This document shows positions 38,820 through 48,299 of a DNA stretch of 64,000 nt, piece after piece. Source of the DNA: Polymorphobacter sp. GTDB taxonomy: Bacteria > Pseudomonadota > Alphaproteobacteria > Sphingomonadales > Sphingomonadaceae. The number at the start of each line of letters is the position of its first letter. Position 1 is the stretch's first letter. The DNA lies in assembly GCF_025362435.1 (NCBI RefSeq), contig NZ_JANYGL010000105.1:1-64000 (forward strand), in the 5' to 3' direction. The notes under the pieces were generated by a model. That model did not search any database. It saw nothing but the letters and a program-made list of their open reading frames with translations, and was not told the origin of the DNA. The position numbers and the translations under genes are program-made.

Positions 38820-40147
38820 TACCGGTACGCGGTCAACTTGCCGTCGTCGCTCATCAGGAAGACCATGTTGCCCGCGACGACCGGGGGCAGATACGCCGGA
38901 CGCTTGAGCTTGACCGACGAGATCAGCTTGCCGGTGTACGGCGACACCGACACCAGGGTCCGGTTCGAACCGGCGACGAGGAGCCGGTCAGATGCGAGGA
39001 CCGGGCCGCTCCAGCTATAGGCGCCGGTCTTCTTCGCCGGATTGGCGAAGCGCGGCAGCTGGCGGACCCATTTGATCTTGCCCTCGCCGCGCGTCAGGCA
39101 GACGAGTTCGCTGTCGAGCGTGACGAGGTAGATGAAGTCACCCGCGACCCACGGCGTGTTTACGCCGGCGAAGTTGCGCTCCCAGACGCGCTGGCCGGTG
39201 GCGAGTTCGAGCGCGGCGATGCGCCCGCCGTGGCCGATGGCGAAGACGCGGCCCTTGTCGATCACCGGCGAGGCGTCGATGTCGGTCAGCGCGTTGAGCG
39301 CGGTCGTCCGACCCGTCCGGGCGAGCGCGTCGGCCCACACCGTCCGCCCGTTCTCGACGCGGAGCGCGTTAAGCTCACCGCTCGAATAGCCGACGACGAC
39401 GGTGTCGAGCGCGACCGCAGGGGCGCCGCCGCTCAGCGTGCCCGAAACCTCGATCGTGCCGGAGACCGTCCACAGCGTGTTGCCGGTGTCGCCCGCGAGC
39501 GCGAACAACTGGTTGTCCTGTGTCAGCGCATAGACGCGGCCCCCGGCAACGGTCGGCGCGCCGCGGAACGGCGTCGTCAGTTCCTTGCGCCAGACGACGG
39601 TGCCCGAATTGGCGTCGAACGCGGCGGCGACGCCGAAGCCGGTCGTCGCATAGACCTTGCCGTCGGCGACGCTGACGCCGCCGCCGAACGCGGCATTTTC
39701 CTTCTTCTTGTAGCTGAGCGTCGCCGACCACTGCTTGTGGCCGGTGGCAACGTCGAAGGCGCTGACGTCGCCGCTGGTGTCCATCGTGAAGACGCGGCCG
39801 CCCGACACGACCGGCGCGGCGTTGAGGCGGCGGGTGGCGGTGCTGCCCTTGCCGATCTGCGCGACCCATGCCTGCGACAGCGTATCGGGGAGCGCGAGCT
39901 GGCCCATCGACTTGGCCGGCGACCCGCCCGGCTGCGGCCAGTCGGCGTTGACCGCCGGCGGCGGCAGGACGACGGCGAGGTCCTTGAGCTCGGGATCGAC
40001 CGTCGCCTTGGTCTCGGAATCGAGAACGGCGATGCGCGGGCCGGTCGTCGGCGTCTTCGGCTTGCCTGGCTTGAAGATGCTGCACGACGACAGCGCCGGA
40101 ACGAGCGCGGCGGTGACCAGCAGCGTGATGAACGGGTTACGCGACAT
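38819..40147 (-). CDS. bamB: Outer membrane assembly lipoprotein BamB (PQQ-like propeller)
   Basis: The 442-residue lipoprotein has a signal with lipobox ALSSC (Cys about residue 19). Repeated propeller blades follow: GGRVFTMDTSGDVSAFD, GKVYATTGFGVAAAFDA, GGRVYALTQDNQLFALA and KGRVFAIGHGGRIAALE. BamB helps BamA insert outer-membrane proteins. It directly follows a TPR membrane protein, the usual YfgM-BamB pairing. Confidence 0.92.
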   Translation of the reverse strand: MSRNPFITLLVTAALVPALSSCSIFKPGKPKTPTTGPRIAVLDSETKATVDPELKDLAVVLPPPAVNADWPQPGGSPAKSMGQLALPDTLSQAWVAQIGKGSTATRRLNAAPVVSGGRVFTMDTSGDVSAFDVATGHKQWSATLSYKKKENAAFGGGVSVADGKVYATTGFGVAAAFDANSGTVVWRKELTTPFRGAPTVAGGRVYALTQDNQLFALAGDTGNTLWTVSGTIEVSGTLSGGAPAVALDTVVVGYSSGELNALRVENGRTVWADALARTGRTTALNALTDIDASPVIDKGRVFAIGHGGRIAALELATGQRVWERNFAGVNTPWVAGDFIYLVTLDSELVCLTRGEGKIKWVRQLPRFANPAKKTGAYSWSGPVLASDRLLVAGSNRTLVSVSPYTGKLISSVKLKRPAYLPPVVAGNMVFLMSDDGKLTAYR

Positions 40148-40863
40148 TATTTGGCAAGTCCGCTGGTCGAAGTTCGGGGAGCGAGCAGGCTCGCGGGGTC
40201 GGTGCCGAGCGCGATCGCAAGCTGCGCCGCCCGGTTGCGGATCGATGGCGGCGACTGCTGGTCGCGGACGATCGCGACGAACAGCGGCACCGCGCGGTCG
40301 GGATGGTGGAGCTTCATCTCGGCGACGCCGGTCATCTCGGCGGCGACCGCAAACCACGGGTTACCCGGGACGCTGAACGGCTTCAACCGCGCGATGACCG
40401 TTGCCGGGGGCAGCGTGTCATACTCGAGCCGGGTCGCCTTGATCGTCGCGAGGTCGCGGTACGGCTGGGCCAGCGCGGTGTCGCCCGAAACGCTGCGATA
40501 GATCGTCAGCCCCTTCGGAATGTCGCCCGCCTGGACCGCGGTCCCCGCCTGCATCAGCTGTGCTAGCGCGCGGTAGCCGGGGGTACCCGACTTGGCGAGA
40601 TCGGCGAGGACCGGGTTGGCCCCGGTGAAGTTGCCCGCCTCGATCTGCGCCAGCGCGAGGTTGAAGCGCTCGCCCGTCTCGCCGGCGCGGCGCGCGCGGT
40701 CCTGCCGCCAGAACAGCACCCCGGCCAATGCGACGAGGAAGACGACGATGCCGATCGCGAGCATCCGGCCATAGCGCTGCCAGAAGCCGACGAACTGTGA
40801 ACGGCGGTATTCGTCGTCGACCTCGCGGAGGAAGGCTTCGTCGCGCACGTCGGGTTTCGCCAA
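40147..40863 (-). CDS. YfgM-like tetratricopeptide membrane protein
   Basis: The 238-residue protein has a cytoplasmic N terminus (VRDEAFLREVDDEYRRSQF), one span (LAIGIVVFLVALAGVLFW) and a periplasmic TPR region. The family works with SecYEG and periplasmic chaperones. TTG at 40863 is chosen as the start because GGAG precedes it by 6 nt; ATG at 40911 would add 16 residues with no ribosome binding site. The stop region overlaps the bamB start. Confidence 0.85.
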   Translation of the reverse strand: MAKPDVRDEAFLREVDDEYRRSQFVGFWQRYGRMLAIGIVVFLVALAGVLFWRQDRARRAGETGERFNLALAQIEAGNFTGANPVLADLAKSGTPGYRALAQLMQAGTAVQAGDIPKGLTIYRSVSGDTALAQPYRDLATIKATRLEYDTLPPATVIARLKPFSVPGNPWFAVAAEMTGVAEMKLHHPDRAVPLFVAIVRDQQSPPSIRNRAAQLAIALGTDPASLLAPRTSTSGLAK

Positions 40864-40922
40864 GTCAGTCTCCAGTGAAAGCGCGGCGGACCATAGCGAC
40901 GCACCCGGCATAGCGCAAAGCG

Positions 40923-41783
40923 TTAGGCGGGGGCGCCGTAGAGCTGGTCGACACCGGGAAAACTCCGCTCGCGAACCGCGGCGGCATAAGCGGCGGCGGC
41001 GCTGTCGATCCGCACCGCGAGATCGTCGAAGCGGCGGACGAAGCGCGGCGTCCGCTCGAACATCCCGAGCATGTCGTCCACGACGAGGACCTGCCCGTCG
41101 CACGCCGGCGACGCGCCGATGCCGATCGTCGGGCAGCCGACGGCCGCGGTGATCGCGCGGGCGAGCGGCTCGACGACGCCCTCGACGACGAGCGCGAACG
41201 CCCCGGCATCGGCGATCGCCTTGGCGTCACCGACGATCTTGGCGAACTCGGCGTCGCTCTTGCCGCGCGCGCCGTAGCCGCCGAGGACATTGACCGCCTG
41301 CGGGGTCAGCCCGACATGGCCGATCACCGGCACGCCGCGCTGGGCGAGGAAGGCAACCGTCGGCGCCATCGCGACGCCGCCCTCGAGCTTGACCCCCGCC
41401 GCGCCGGTCTCGGCCATTACCCGCGCCGCCGAGCGGAACGCGACTTCGGGGCTTTCCTCGTAGCTGCCGAACGGCAGGTCGACGATGACGACGGCGTGGT
41501 ACGATCCGCGCACCACCGCCGCGCCGTGGGCACACATCATGTCGAGCGTCACGCGGACCGTCGTGTCGAGGCCGTAGATCACCTGGCCGAGGCTGTCGCC
41601 GACCAGCAGCAGGTCGCAATGCGGGTCGAGCAGCTGCGCCATTCGCGCGGTGTAGGCGGTCAGCATGACGATCGGCTCGCCGCCCTTGCGCCCGGCGATC
41701 TGCGGCACCGTCAGCCGCTTCATCGGCGCGGGCGTCGGCGTTGCCCGGCTGGTCGCGGTATCGAGGGTGTAGGTGGCACTCAA
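40923..41783 (-). CDS. panB: 3-methyl-2-oxobutanoate hydroxymethyltransferase PanB
   Basis: PanB adds a hydroxymethyl group from methylene-tetrahydrofolate to ketoisovalerate in pantothenate synthesis. The 286-residue protein has the family core [44 protein letters not shown] and [21 protein letters not shown] methionine at residue 21 (MKRLTVPQI) is a possible alternative start, since the first 20 residues are not conserved. Confidence 0.94.
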   Translation of the reverse strand: MSATYTLDTATSRATPTPAPMKRLTVPQIAGRKGGEPIVMLTAYTARMAQLLDPHCDLLLVGDSLGQVIYGLDTTVRVTLDMMCAHGAAVVRGSYHAVVIVDLPFGSYEESPEVAFRSAARVMAETGAAGVKLEGGVAMAPTVAFLAQRGVPVIGHVGLTPQAVNVLGGYGARGKSDAEFAKIVGDAKAIADAGAFALVVEGVVEPLARAITAAVGCPTIGIGASPACDGQVLVVDDMLGMFERTPRFVRRFDDLAVRIDSAAAAYAAAVRERSFPGVDQLYGAPA

Positions 41784-41815
41784 CTCGGGGGTTCACCTTC
41801 GGCCTTGGTCGCGCC

Positions 41816-42445
41816 TTATACCGCCACCACCCGCCCGCGGTCGAGCCGGATCGTGCGCGCCGCCAGCCGCGCGGCTTCCGCAGCGTCGTGGGTGACGTAG
41901 AACACCGGGATCGCGGCGTCGGCGAAGACCGCGTCGAGCAGGTCGAGCATTGCCCCGCGCGCCGCCGTATCGAGCGCCGACAGCGGCTCGTCCATCAGCA
42001 GCAGCCGCGGCTGGCCGAGCAGCGCCCGGGCGACCGACGCACGCTGCGCCTCGCCGCCTGACAGAGACTTCGGCGACCGGTCGAGCAGGCCGGCGATGCC
42101 GGTGCGCGCGACGATGTCGGCGCGGTCGCCCGCCGCCCCCGCCCGGCGCGCGGCGTAGTCGAGGTTGCCGCCGACGGTCAGGTGCGGCAGCAGCCCCTGC
42201 GTCTGCGGGACGTAGCCGATCCGCCGCCGGTGCGCAGGCACGAAGACCGTCGCGCTCTGCCAGACCTCGCCGTCGACGCTCAGCGTCCCGCGCCGCCGGT
42301 CGAGCCCGGCGAGTGCGCGGAGGACGCTGGTCTTGCCCGACCCCGACGCGCCGAGCAGCGCGGTGACCCCGCTCGACGGCACCGCGAAGGCGACATCGAG
42401 CGTAAAGTCGGGGCCGAGCCGGTCGGTGAACGCCGCCTCGATCAC
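41816..42445 (-). CDS. modC: Short molybdate ABC transporter ATP-binding protein ModC
   Basis: The 209-residue ATPase has Walker [10 protein letters not shown], signature [16 protein letters not shown] and Walker [13 protein letters not shown]. Full ModC is about 350 residues with a C-terminal TOBE (molybdate-binding) domain; this one ends right after the ATPase core. It starts at GTG 42445, overlapping the modB stop in GTGA. Assignment to molybdate rests on modB and modA beside it. Confidence 0.88.
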   Translation of the reverse strand: MIEAAFTDRLGPDFTLDVAFAVPSSGVTALLGASGSGKTSVLRALAGLDRRRGTLSVDGEVWQSATVFVPAHRRRIGYVPQTQGLLPHLTVGGNLDYAARRAGAAGDRADIVARTGIAGLLDRSPKSLSGGEAQRASVARALLGQPRLLLMDEPLSALDTAARGAMLDLLDAVFADAAIPVFYVTHDAAEAARLAARTIRLDRGRVVAV

Positions 42446-43107
42446 GGACGGACCCCGCCGAGACGCCGCTCGACGAGGAGGAGCGCGAGCAAGGTGACGA
42501 AGGCGAACAGCGTCAGCGCCCCCGCGATGACGTGCGCCGCGCCGAACTGGAGGCTTTCGACGAGGCTGTAGATCCGCGTCGACAGCACCTCGGTCCGCCC
42601 CGGGATCGCCCCGCCGATCATCAACACGACGCCGAACTCGCCGATCGTGTGCGCGAAGACGAGGATGCCCGCCGAGACGAAGCCGCGGCGGGCGAGCGGC
42701 AGTGCGGTGGTGACGAAGCGGTCGAGCGGCCCAGCACCCATCGTCGCGGCGAGATCGAGCGGCGCGTCGCCGATCGCCTCGAACGCGGTCCGCAGTGGCT
42801 GGACGGCGAAGGGGAGTGAATAGAATATCGAGCCGATGACCAGCCCGGTGAAGGTGAAAGCGAGCGAGCGGATGCCGAACGGATGGAGCAATGTCATCAA
42901 CGGGCTGGCGGGGCCGAGCGCGACAAGGACGTAGAAGCCGATAACCGTCGGCGGTAGGACCAGCGGCAGCGCCGACAACGCGCCCGCTATCTCCTTCCAC
43001 GCCGTCCGCGACCGCGCCAGCCACCACGCCAGCGGTGTCGCCAGCAGCAGGAGGAGGACGGTGGTGACGAGCGCGAGCTCGACGGTCGTCGCGACGACGA
43101 GGTTCAT
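42442..43107 (-). CDS. modB: Molybdate ABC transporter permease ModB
   Basis: The 221-residue inner-membrane protein has five or so spans and the permease loop [18 protein letters not shown], the EFGV/G motif diagnostic for ModB. It forms the channel for molybdate (or tungstate). Its stop overlaps the modC start. Confidence 0.92.
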   Translation of the reverse strand: MNLVVATTVELALVTTVLLLLLATPLAWWLARSRTAWKEIAGALSALPLVLPPTVIGFYVLVALGPASPLMTLLHPFGIRSLAFTFTGLVIGSIFYSLPFAVQPLRTAFEAIGDAPLDLAATMGAGPLDRFVTTALPLARRGFVSAGILVFAHTIGEFGVVLMIGGAIPGRTEVLSTRIYSLVESLQFGAAHVIAGALTLFAFVTLLALLLVERRLGGVRP

Positions 43108-43122
43108 GGTGTCCCGATACTC

Positions 43123-43134
43123 GTCATCCCCGCG
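43123..43134. repeat. Isolated half of the palindromic REP-like element
   Basis: GTCATCCCCGCG between modB and modA matches the arm of the dispersed palindromes at 25971, 44931 and 46507, without its partner arm. It is probably a decayed copy. Confidence 0.4.
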
Positions 43135-43150
43135 TAGGAAAGCTCGCCGC

Positions 43151-43900
43151 TCAATTCACCTCATAGCCATAGCGCTTGATGATCGCGACCGCCTCGGGAC
43201 CGCGGAGGAACTTGGCGAATGCCGCCGCCGCCGGGTTCGCCGCGCCGGTCTTGAGCACCACCGCCTCCTGGTCGATCGGCTCGTGGTCGTTCGCCGGGAC
43301 TAGCCAGCGCGAGCCGCCGGGGACGTTGATCACCTGGCTCTCCGCGACGAAGCCCAGTTCGGCCGCGCCGGTGGCGACGAACTGGTACGCCTGGGTGATC
43401 GAGCTGCCCTTGACGATCTTCGCTGCCAGCGGCGCCGTCAGCCCGAGCTTAGCGATCGTCTGCATCGCCGCGAGGCCGTACGGCGCCGCGGCCGGGTCGG
43501 CGATCGACAGATGCGCGAAGCTGCCGGTCTTGAGCACCGCGCCGCTCGCATCGACCACGCCCGAGATCGCCGAGTACAGCACCAGCCGCCCGATCGCATA
43601 GGTGAAGCGGCTGCCGGGAACCGCGAGGCCGTCCTTTTCAGCCTTCTTCGGACGTTCGGCGTCGGCCGAGAGGAAGACCTCGAACGGCGCGCCATTAGCC
43701 ATCTGGGTGTAGAACGCCCCCGACGAACCGAAGCTGAGGACCGCGGTGTCGCCGGTCGCCTTGGCGAATGCCGCCGCGATTTCCTTCGCCGGCTCGGTGA
43801 AGTTAGCGGCGACCGCGACCTGAGTCTGCGCCGCGAAGCTCAACGAAGCGGTCGACAACAGCACGCCGAACAGCGCGCTACGAGCCAGGGCGTGCATCAT
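43151..43900 (-). CDS. modA: Molybdate-binding periplasmic protein ModA
   Basis: The 249-residue protein has a signal peptide ([23 protein letters not shown]) and the ModA core [44 protein letters not shown] and a C-terminal [19 protein letters not shown]. It captures molybdate for ModBC. Either of two adjacent ATGs (43900, 43897) after GGAGA may be the start. Confidence 0.93.
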   Translation of the reverse strand: MMHALARSALFGVLLSTASLSFAAQTQVAVAANFTEPAKEIAAAFAKATGDTAVLSFGSSGAFYTQMANGAPFEVFLSADAERPKKAEKDGLAVPGSRFTYAIGRLVLYSAISGVVDASGAVLKTGSFAHLSIADPAAAPYGLAAMQTIAKLGLTAPLAAKIVKGSSITQAYQFVATGAAELGFVAESQVINVPGGSRWLVPANDHEPIDQEAVVLKTGAANPAAAAFAKFLRGPEAVAIIKRYGYEVN

Positions 43901-44008
43901 CTTCTCCGCGTCGAAAGTGGCGTTCGCGCCGCGACGTATGTCGCCGGATACAGCGACGACCGCAACCGGCAATTTCGCCGCCGGAGCAGGCCGCGACGAT
44001 CTCGGCAA

Positions 44009-44413
44009 TCAGCCCTTACGCGGTCGCGGCACCGCGAGAAGGTCGGCGAGCAGCGCTTCGGCGGGGATGACCGCCGCCGCCGCGAGCGCCGCCTCGAGGT
44101 CGCGATACCGCTTCAGGACAGCGCCGCCGAGATCGGTCAGCGTCGCCCCGCCGCCGTGGCTGCCGCCCTGTGCGGTCGCGACCAACGGCTCGCGCCAGCA
44201 GCGGTTCATCGTATCGACCATCAGCCACGTCCGCCGATAGCTCAGCCCGAGCGCCCGCCCCGCCGCTGAGATCGACCCCGTCGCGGCGATCGCGGCGAGC
44301 AGGTCGGCCTTGCCCGGGCCGATCGCGAACTCGCCGCCGCTGACGACCTGCGCCTTGAGCTTGAGGCCGTGGCTGATCGCGGCACCCGATCGCTCGTTCG
44401 GCAGCCCGCGCAT
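44009..44413 (-). CDS. ModE-type winged-helix regulator without molbindin domain
   Basis: The 134-residue protein matches the N-terminal DNA-binding domain of ModE: FAIGPGKADLLAAIAATGSISAAGRALGLSYRRTWLMVDTMN in overlapping form, then AQGGSHGGGATLTDLGGAVLKRYRDLE. ModE of E. coli has about 260 residues with two TOBE domains that bind molybdate; these are absent here. It is the first gene of the modEABC-like cluster and probably regulates it, but how it would sense molybdate is unclear. Confidence 0.88.
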   Translation of the reverse strand: MRGLPNERSGAAISHGLKLKAQVVSGGEFAIGPGKADLLAAIAATGSISAAGRALGLSYRRTWLMVDTMNRCWREPLVATAQGGSHGGGATLTDLGGAVLKRYRDLEAALAAAAVIPAEALLADLLAVPRPRKG

Positions 44414-45043
44414 ACCCGTCTCCCCGACCGCCTAATCCCCAGCGTGTGATGCATTGCGGGAGCGCCTGCAATCGAATTGCGGTGCGGTTCGGGGTGCATG
44501 GCTGCCGCGCAAATCCCGCGATTGCGGTGGGTCCGCCGCCGTCGGAGTGATAGTGCCGGGTAGCTGTCTGAAGTCCGAGAGTGCCGGTTTGAACTTGTAC
44601 CATATCGGCTAACGTTACAAAGATGACACTAAACGCATCTTGAAACTTGCGCGTTTCTGCCGGTCGACTTTGCGATGATTGCGCGGAATCTACCGCCGTG
44701 AGCCGCAAATCACGAGGGAACGCCTCCCTTTCCCCCATCCGACTGTGACCCGGGCAGGGGACCTTATGCTTGCGAGTGAGGTGTAGGACAGCGATATCCC
44801 GACCTTGGCCTGGCGGTCCGCGACGCGCGGCGATGTCCGCAAAGCGACGCATCACTTGCCTCCAGCCGGGTGACCGACCGGAACCTGCGACCTGCGCCGA
44901 GGATCTTTGCCCAGGTGCCGCCCCCTTTAACTGTCATCCCCGCGGAGGCGGGGATGACAGTCGTTGTTGCAGACCACGCTTTGATTATCGTTTCGGGGCA
45001 AGCTACCGATTGACCGCAAGCCACCGCCACACCACCGTCAGCA
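44414..45043. other. 630-bp spacer between modE-type gene and TPM-protein gene
   Basis: I see no convincing gene. The spacer holds a 13-bp odd palindrome GCAAT-CGA-ATTGC (44468-44480), two copies of ATTGCGGTG (near 44476 and 44520), a locally AT-richer stretch at about 44580-44700, and the perfect REP-like palindrome at 44931-44960. The first elements are upstream of the modE-type gene and could be operators. Confidence 0.6.
44931..44960. repeat. Perfect 30-nt REP-like palindrome
   Basis: CTGTCATCCCCGC-GGAG-GCGGGGATGACAG has 13-bp perfect arms and a 4-nt loop. It belongs to the same dispersed family as 25971, 46507 and 62970 and is about 85 nt upstream of the TPM-protein start. Confidence 0.85.
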
Positions 45044-45568
45044 ATGACCAAACTCCCCCTGCTGTTCGCGCTACTCGCCATCCCGTTCAGCGCACCCGCA
45101 GCGGCCCGCCCCGCAATCGCGCTTGCCGGGCGCGTCACCGACGAGGCGCACGTCCTCGACGCCCCCGCTAAAGCGCAGCTAAACCGCCAGCTTGCGGCGT
45201 GGGAGGCGGCAACCGGGCATCAGATGGTCGTCGTTACGGTCCGCTCGCTCCACGGGCGCGACATCAAGGCGTTCACGACGCAGCTCGGCACGAAATGGGG
45301 CGTCGGGCGTGGGCAATACGACGACGGCGTCATCCTCCTCGTTGCGCCCGTGGAGCGCAAAGTGCGGATCGCCGTCGGCTACGGCCTCGAACGCAGCCTG
45401 CCCGAAGCGTGGTGTCACCGCGTCATCCTCGGCGAGATGATCCCGCGCTTCCGCACGGGTGATCACGCGGGCGGACTGACCGCCGCGGTCACCGCGATCG
45501 TGCAGCACGTCGGGACAACGCAACTCCCCGTCCGCCATCCCGCGCGCGCTGCCGTGCCTCCCGCCTGA
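45044..45568 (+). CDS. TPM domain (YgcG/Psb32-like) secreted protein
   Basis: The 174-residue protein has a signal peptide (LPLLFALLAIPFSAPAAA) and a TPM domain: GRVTDEAHVLDAPAKAQLNRQL, VVVTVRSLHGRDIKAFTTQLG, WGVGRGQYDDGVILLVAPVERKVR and IAVGYGLERSLPEA. The family includes plant TLP18.3 and bacterial YgcG; most bacterial members have no assigned role. It lacks the C-terminal membrane span common in the family. Confidence 0.88.
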   Translation: MTKLPLLFALLAIPFSAPAAARPAIALAGRVTDEAHVLDAPAKAQLNRQLAAWEAATGHQMVVVTVRSLHGRDIKAFTTQLGTKWGVGRGQYDDGVILLVAPVERKVRIAVGYGLERSLPEAWCHRVILGEMIPRFRTGDHAGGLTAAVTAIVQHVGTTQLPVRHPARAAVPPA

Positions 45569-45587
45569 CCAAGCCTCGCCACCGCGC

Positions 45588-46433
45588 CTAGGCCCCGTAC
45601 CGCCGCACCACCTGCCGCTGCGCGCCGAGCCCGTCGATGCCGAGGGTGATGACGTCGCCCTCGGTCAGCCAGCGCTGCGGCTTCTTGCCCATGCCGACGC
45701 CGGGAGGGGTGCCGGTGCTGATGATGTCGCCCGGCTGGAGGCTCATGAAGCGGCTGACGTAGCTGATGATGAACGGCACGTCGAAGATCAGTTCGGCGGT
45801 GCTGCCGGTCTGCATCCGCTCGCCGTTGACGTCGAGCCACAGCCCGAGCGCGTTCAAGTCGCCCGCCTCGTCGAGGGTGACGAGGTACGGTCCGAACGGC
45901 CCGAAGGTGTCGCAGCCCTTGCCCTTGTCCCACGTCCCGCCGCGCTCGAGCTGGTACTCACGCTCGGACAAGTCGTTGACGATGCAGACCCCGGCGACGT
46001 GGTCGAGCGCGTCCTCGACCGCGACGTAGCGCGCCTCCCGGCCGATGACGACGGCGAGCTCGACCTCCCAATCGGCCTTGGCCGACCCCGGCGGCAGGAC
46101 GACATCGTCGTTCGGGCCGATGATCGCCGAGGTCGCCTTGGTGAAGATGATCGGCTCGGCGGGGACCGCCTGCCCCGATTCGGCAGCGTGGTCGCGGTAG
46201 TTGAGCCCGATGCAGATGAACTTGCCGACCCGCGCGACGGGCTCGGCGAGGCGCACCCCGGCATCGACGCGCGGCAGGCTGGTGACGTCGACCGCCGCGA
46301 TCGCCGACAGCCCATTCGCCAGCGTGCCCGGGTCGATGTCGCCGATCACCCCGGCGAGGCAGCGGATGCCGCCACCGGCGTCGAGCATACCCGGCCGCTC
46401 CTGCCCCTTCGGTCCGTACCGCAATAATCTCAT
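45588..46433 (-). CDS. Fumarylacetoacetate hydrolase (FAH) family protein
   Basis: The 281-residue protein has the FAH core: ICIGLNYRDHAAESGQ, KADWEVELAVVIG with the metal-binding glutamates, FGPFGPYLVTLDEAGD and GDIISTGTPPGVGMG. Related enzymes include ureidoglycolate lyase-annotated proteins and 2,4-diketo-3-deoxy-L-fuconate hydrolase. Substrate is undetermined. It is transcribed divergently from glcDEF and shares the 371-bp spacer. Confidence 0.87.
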   Translation of the reverse strand: MRLLRYGPKGQERPGMLDAGGGIRCLAGVIGDIDPGTLANGLSAIAAVDVTSLPRVDAGVRLAEPVARVGKFICIGLNYRDHAAESGQAVPAEPIIFTKATSAIIGPNDDVVLPPGSAKADWEVELAVVIGREARYVAVEDALDHVAGVCIVNDLSEREYQLERGGTWDKGKGCDTFGPFGPYLVTLDEAGDLNALGLWLDVNGERMQTGSTAELIFDVPFIISYVSRFMSLQPGDIISTGTPPGVGMGKKPQRWLTEGDVITLGIDGLGAQRQVVRRYGA

Positions 46434-46804
46434 CGGGCTTCCTTGGGATTAGAGCACAAAGATTTCGGCTAATCGTCGTCGCGAAACACACATCGAGCAC
46501 ACAGCCGTCATCCCCGCGAACGCGGGGACCCATCTCCCGAGTTCAGGAGATGGGTCCCCGCTTTCGCGGGGATGACGACCTAGATAAGGGCATATCGCCC
46601 CCGGCGGAGCCGAGCGGGTAACGCCGTCCGGCAAGTATAAGATACAGCGACGCCATCGCAACCGCGGCCGCGCTGGTGGCGATGCGGCCCGACGACCGTC
46701 CGCGTCGTTCGTGCCATTGTCCGCTCGCCGCCAACTGCATACACATCAGCGACGGCAGCGACCCCCGCCTCCTGCCGCACCGCCACCGGAGCCCCCCCGA
46801 CGCG
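46434..46804. other. 371-bp spacer between FAH-family gene and glcD
   Basis: No gene is supported. It holds the long palindrome at 46507-46576 and the promoter regions of the two divergent genes. An open reading frame continues upstream of glcD in frame to 46676 but its sequence shows no conserved residues. Confidence 0.6.
46507..46576. repeat. 70-nt near-perfect palindrome (intact REP-like element)
   Basis: Two 31-nt arms differ at one position and flank an 8-nt loop (CGAGTTCA). The outer part is GTCATCCCCGCG with AACGCGGGG inside, then ACCCATCTCC. It is the longest member of the dispersed family and could form a very stable cruciform or RNA hairpin. Confidence 0.9.
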
Positions 46805-48286
46805 ATGAAGATGCCGTGCCCCGACGACGCCGTGATCGCCGACCGCGTCGCGCTGGTTCGCGGCCTGCGCAGCGTCAGCGACGCGGTGATCGACGACCCC
46901 GCCGAACTCGCCGCCTACGCCAGCGACGGCCTGACCGCATACAGCCAGCTCCCCCTCGCGGTCGTCCTGCCGCGGACCACCGCCGACGTCGCCGCGATCC
47001 TAACCTATTGCCACGCTGCGGGAATCAAGGTCGTGCCGCGCGGGTCGGGCACGTCGCTGTCGGGGGGAGCGCTGCCGCTCGCCGACGGCATCGTCCTCGG
47101 TCTCGGGCGGTTCAACCGCATCCTCGACATCGACCTCGCCAACCGCTGCGCCGTCGTCCAGCCGGGGGTGACCAACCTCGCGATCAGCCACGCGGTCGCG
47201 GGCGACGGCTTCTACTACGCCCCCGACCCGTCGAGCCAGATCGCCTGCTCGATCGGCGGCAACGTCGCCGAGAACGCCGGCGGGGTGCATTGCCTCAAGT
47301 ACGGGATGACGAGCAACAACCTGCTCGGCGTCGAGCTCGTCCTGATCACCGGCGAGATCGTGCGGCTCGGCGGCAAGGCGCTCGACGGCGCCGGCTACGA
47401 CCTGCTCGGCATCGTCTGCGGATCGGAGGGGCTGCTCGGCGTCGTCACCGAGGTCACCGTCCGCATCCTGCCGAAGCCCGAATGCCAGCGCGCGCTGCTG
47501 CTCGGCTTCCCGACGATGGTCGCGGCGGCCGAATGCGTCGCCGCGATCATCGGCGACGGCATCATCCCGGCGGCGATCGAGATCATGGACCGCCCGGCGA
47601 TCCACGCCGCCGAGGCCTTCGTCCACGCCGGCTACCCGCTCGACGTCGAGGCGCTGATGATCGTCGAGGTCGACGGCACCCCCGCCGAGGTCGATCATTT
47701 GATCGCGGTGGTCGACGCGCTCGCACTGGTCAACGGCGCGACGACGATCCAGGCGTCGACGAGCGACATCGAACGCACATTGTTCTGGGCGGGGCGCAAG
47801 GCCGCCTTCCCTGCGGTCGGGCGGATCGCATCGGACTATTATTGCGTCGACGGGACGATCCCGCGCCGCACCCTGCCCGCGGTGCTGACCGAGATCACCG
47901 CGATCGCCGCCGCGCGCGGGCTGTCGGTGGCGAACGTCTTCCACGCCGGCGACGGCAACCTCCACCCGCTGATCCTGTACGACGGCGACGTCCCCGGGCA
48001 GCTCGAAGCCGCCGAGGCGGTCGGCGCGGCGATCCTCGAGGAATGCGTCCGCGTCGGTGGTGTCCTCACCGGCGAGCACGGCGTCGGCGTCGAGAAGCGC
48101 GACCTCATGCTCCGCCAGTTCACCGCGGTCGACCTCGCCCAGCAGACCGCGATCAAATGCGCGTTCGACGCGCAGAATCTCCTCAACCCGGGCAAGGTCT
48201 TCCCCGAGCTGTGCCGCTGCGCCGAGATGGGCCGCGTCCACGTCCATCGCGGGGCGACGCGCTTCCCCGAGCTGCCGCGCTTTTGA
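46805..48286 (+). CDS. glcD: Glycolate oxidase FAD subunit GlcD
   Basis: The 493-residue FAD-linked oxidase has the PCMH/FAD-binding segment VVPRGSGTSLSGGALP, SIGGNVAENAGGVHCLKYG, GLLGVVTEVTVRILP and a C-terminal NVFHAGDGNLHPLI and TGEHGVGVEKRD. With GlcE and GlcF it oxidises glycolate to glyoxylate and feeds electrons to the respiratory chain. The ATG at 46805 gives the normal GlcD N terminus. It leads the glcDEF operon. Confidence 0.94.
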   Translation: MKMPCPDDAVIADRVALVRGLRSVSDAVIDDPAELAAYASDGLTAYSQLPLAVVLPRTTADVAAILTYCHAAGIKVVPRGSGTSLSGGALPLADGIVLGLGRFNRILDIDLANRCAVVQPGVTNLAISHAVAGDGFYYAPDPSSQIACSIGGNVAENAGGVHCLKYGMTSNNLLGVELVLITGEIVRLGGKALDGAGYDLLGIVCGSEGLLGVVTEVTVRILPKPECQRALLLGFPTMVAAAECVAAIIGDGIIPAAIEIMDRPAIHAAEAFVHAGYPLDVEALMIVEVDGTPAEVDHLIAVVDALALVNGATTIQASTSDIERTLFWAGRKAAFPAVGRIASDYYCVDGTIPRRTLPAVLTEITAIAAARGLSVANVFHAGDGNLHPLILYDGDVPGQLEAAEAVGAAILEECVRVGGVLTGEHGVGVEKRDLMLRQFTAVDLAQQTAIKCAFDAQNLLNPGKVFPELCRCAEMGRVHVHRGATRFPELPRF

Positions 48287-48299
48287 CGATGGCGCGCAC

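Noticed and set aside
44414..44480. Molybdenum-cofactor riboswitch upstream of the mod genes
   Set aside because: No conserved Moco-riboswitch core could be recognised; only short palindromes are present.
44764..45138. A 124-codon minus-strand frame beside the TPM gene
   Set aside because: It includes the REP-like palindrome (reading VIPASAGMT) and overlaps the TPM gene antisense.
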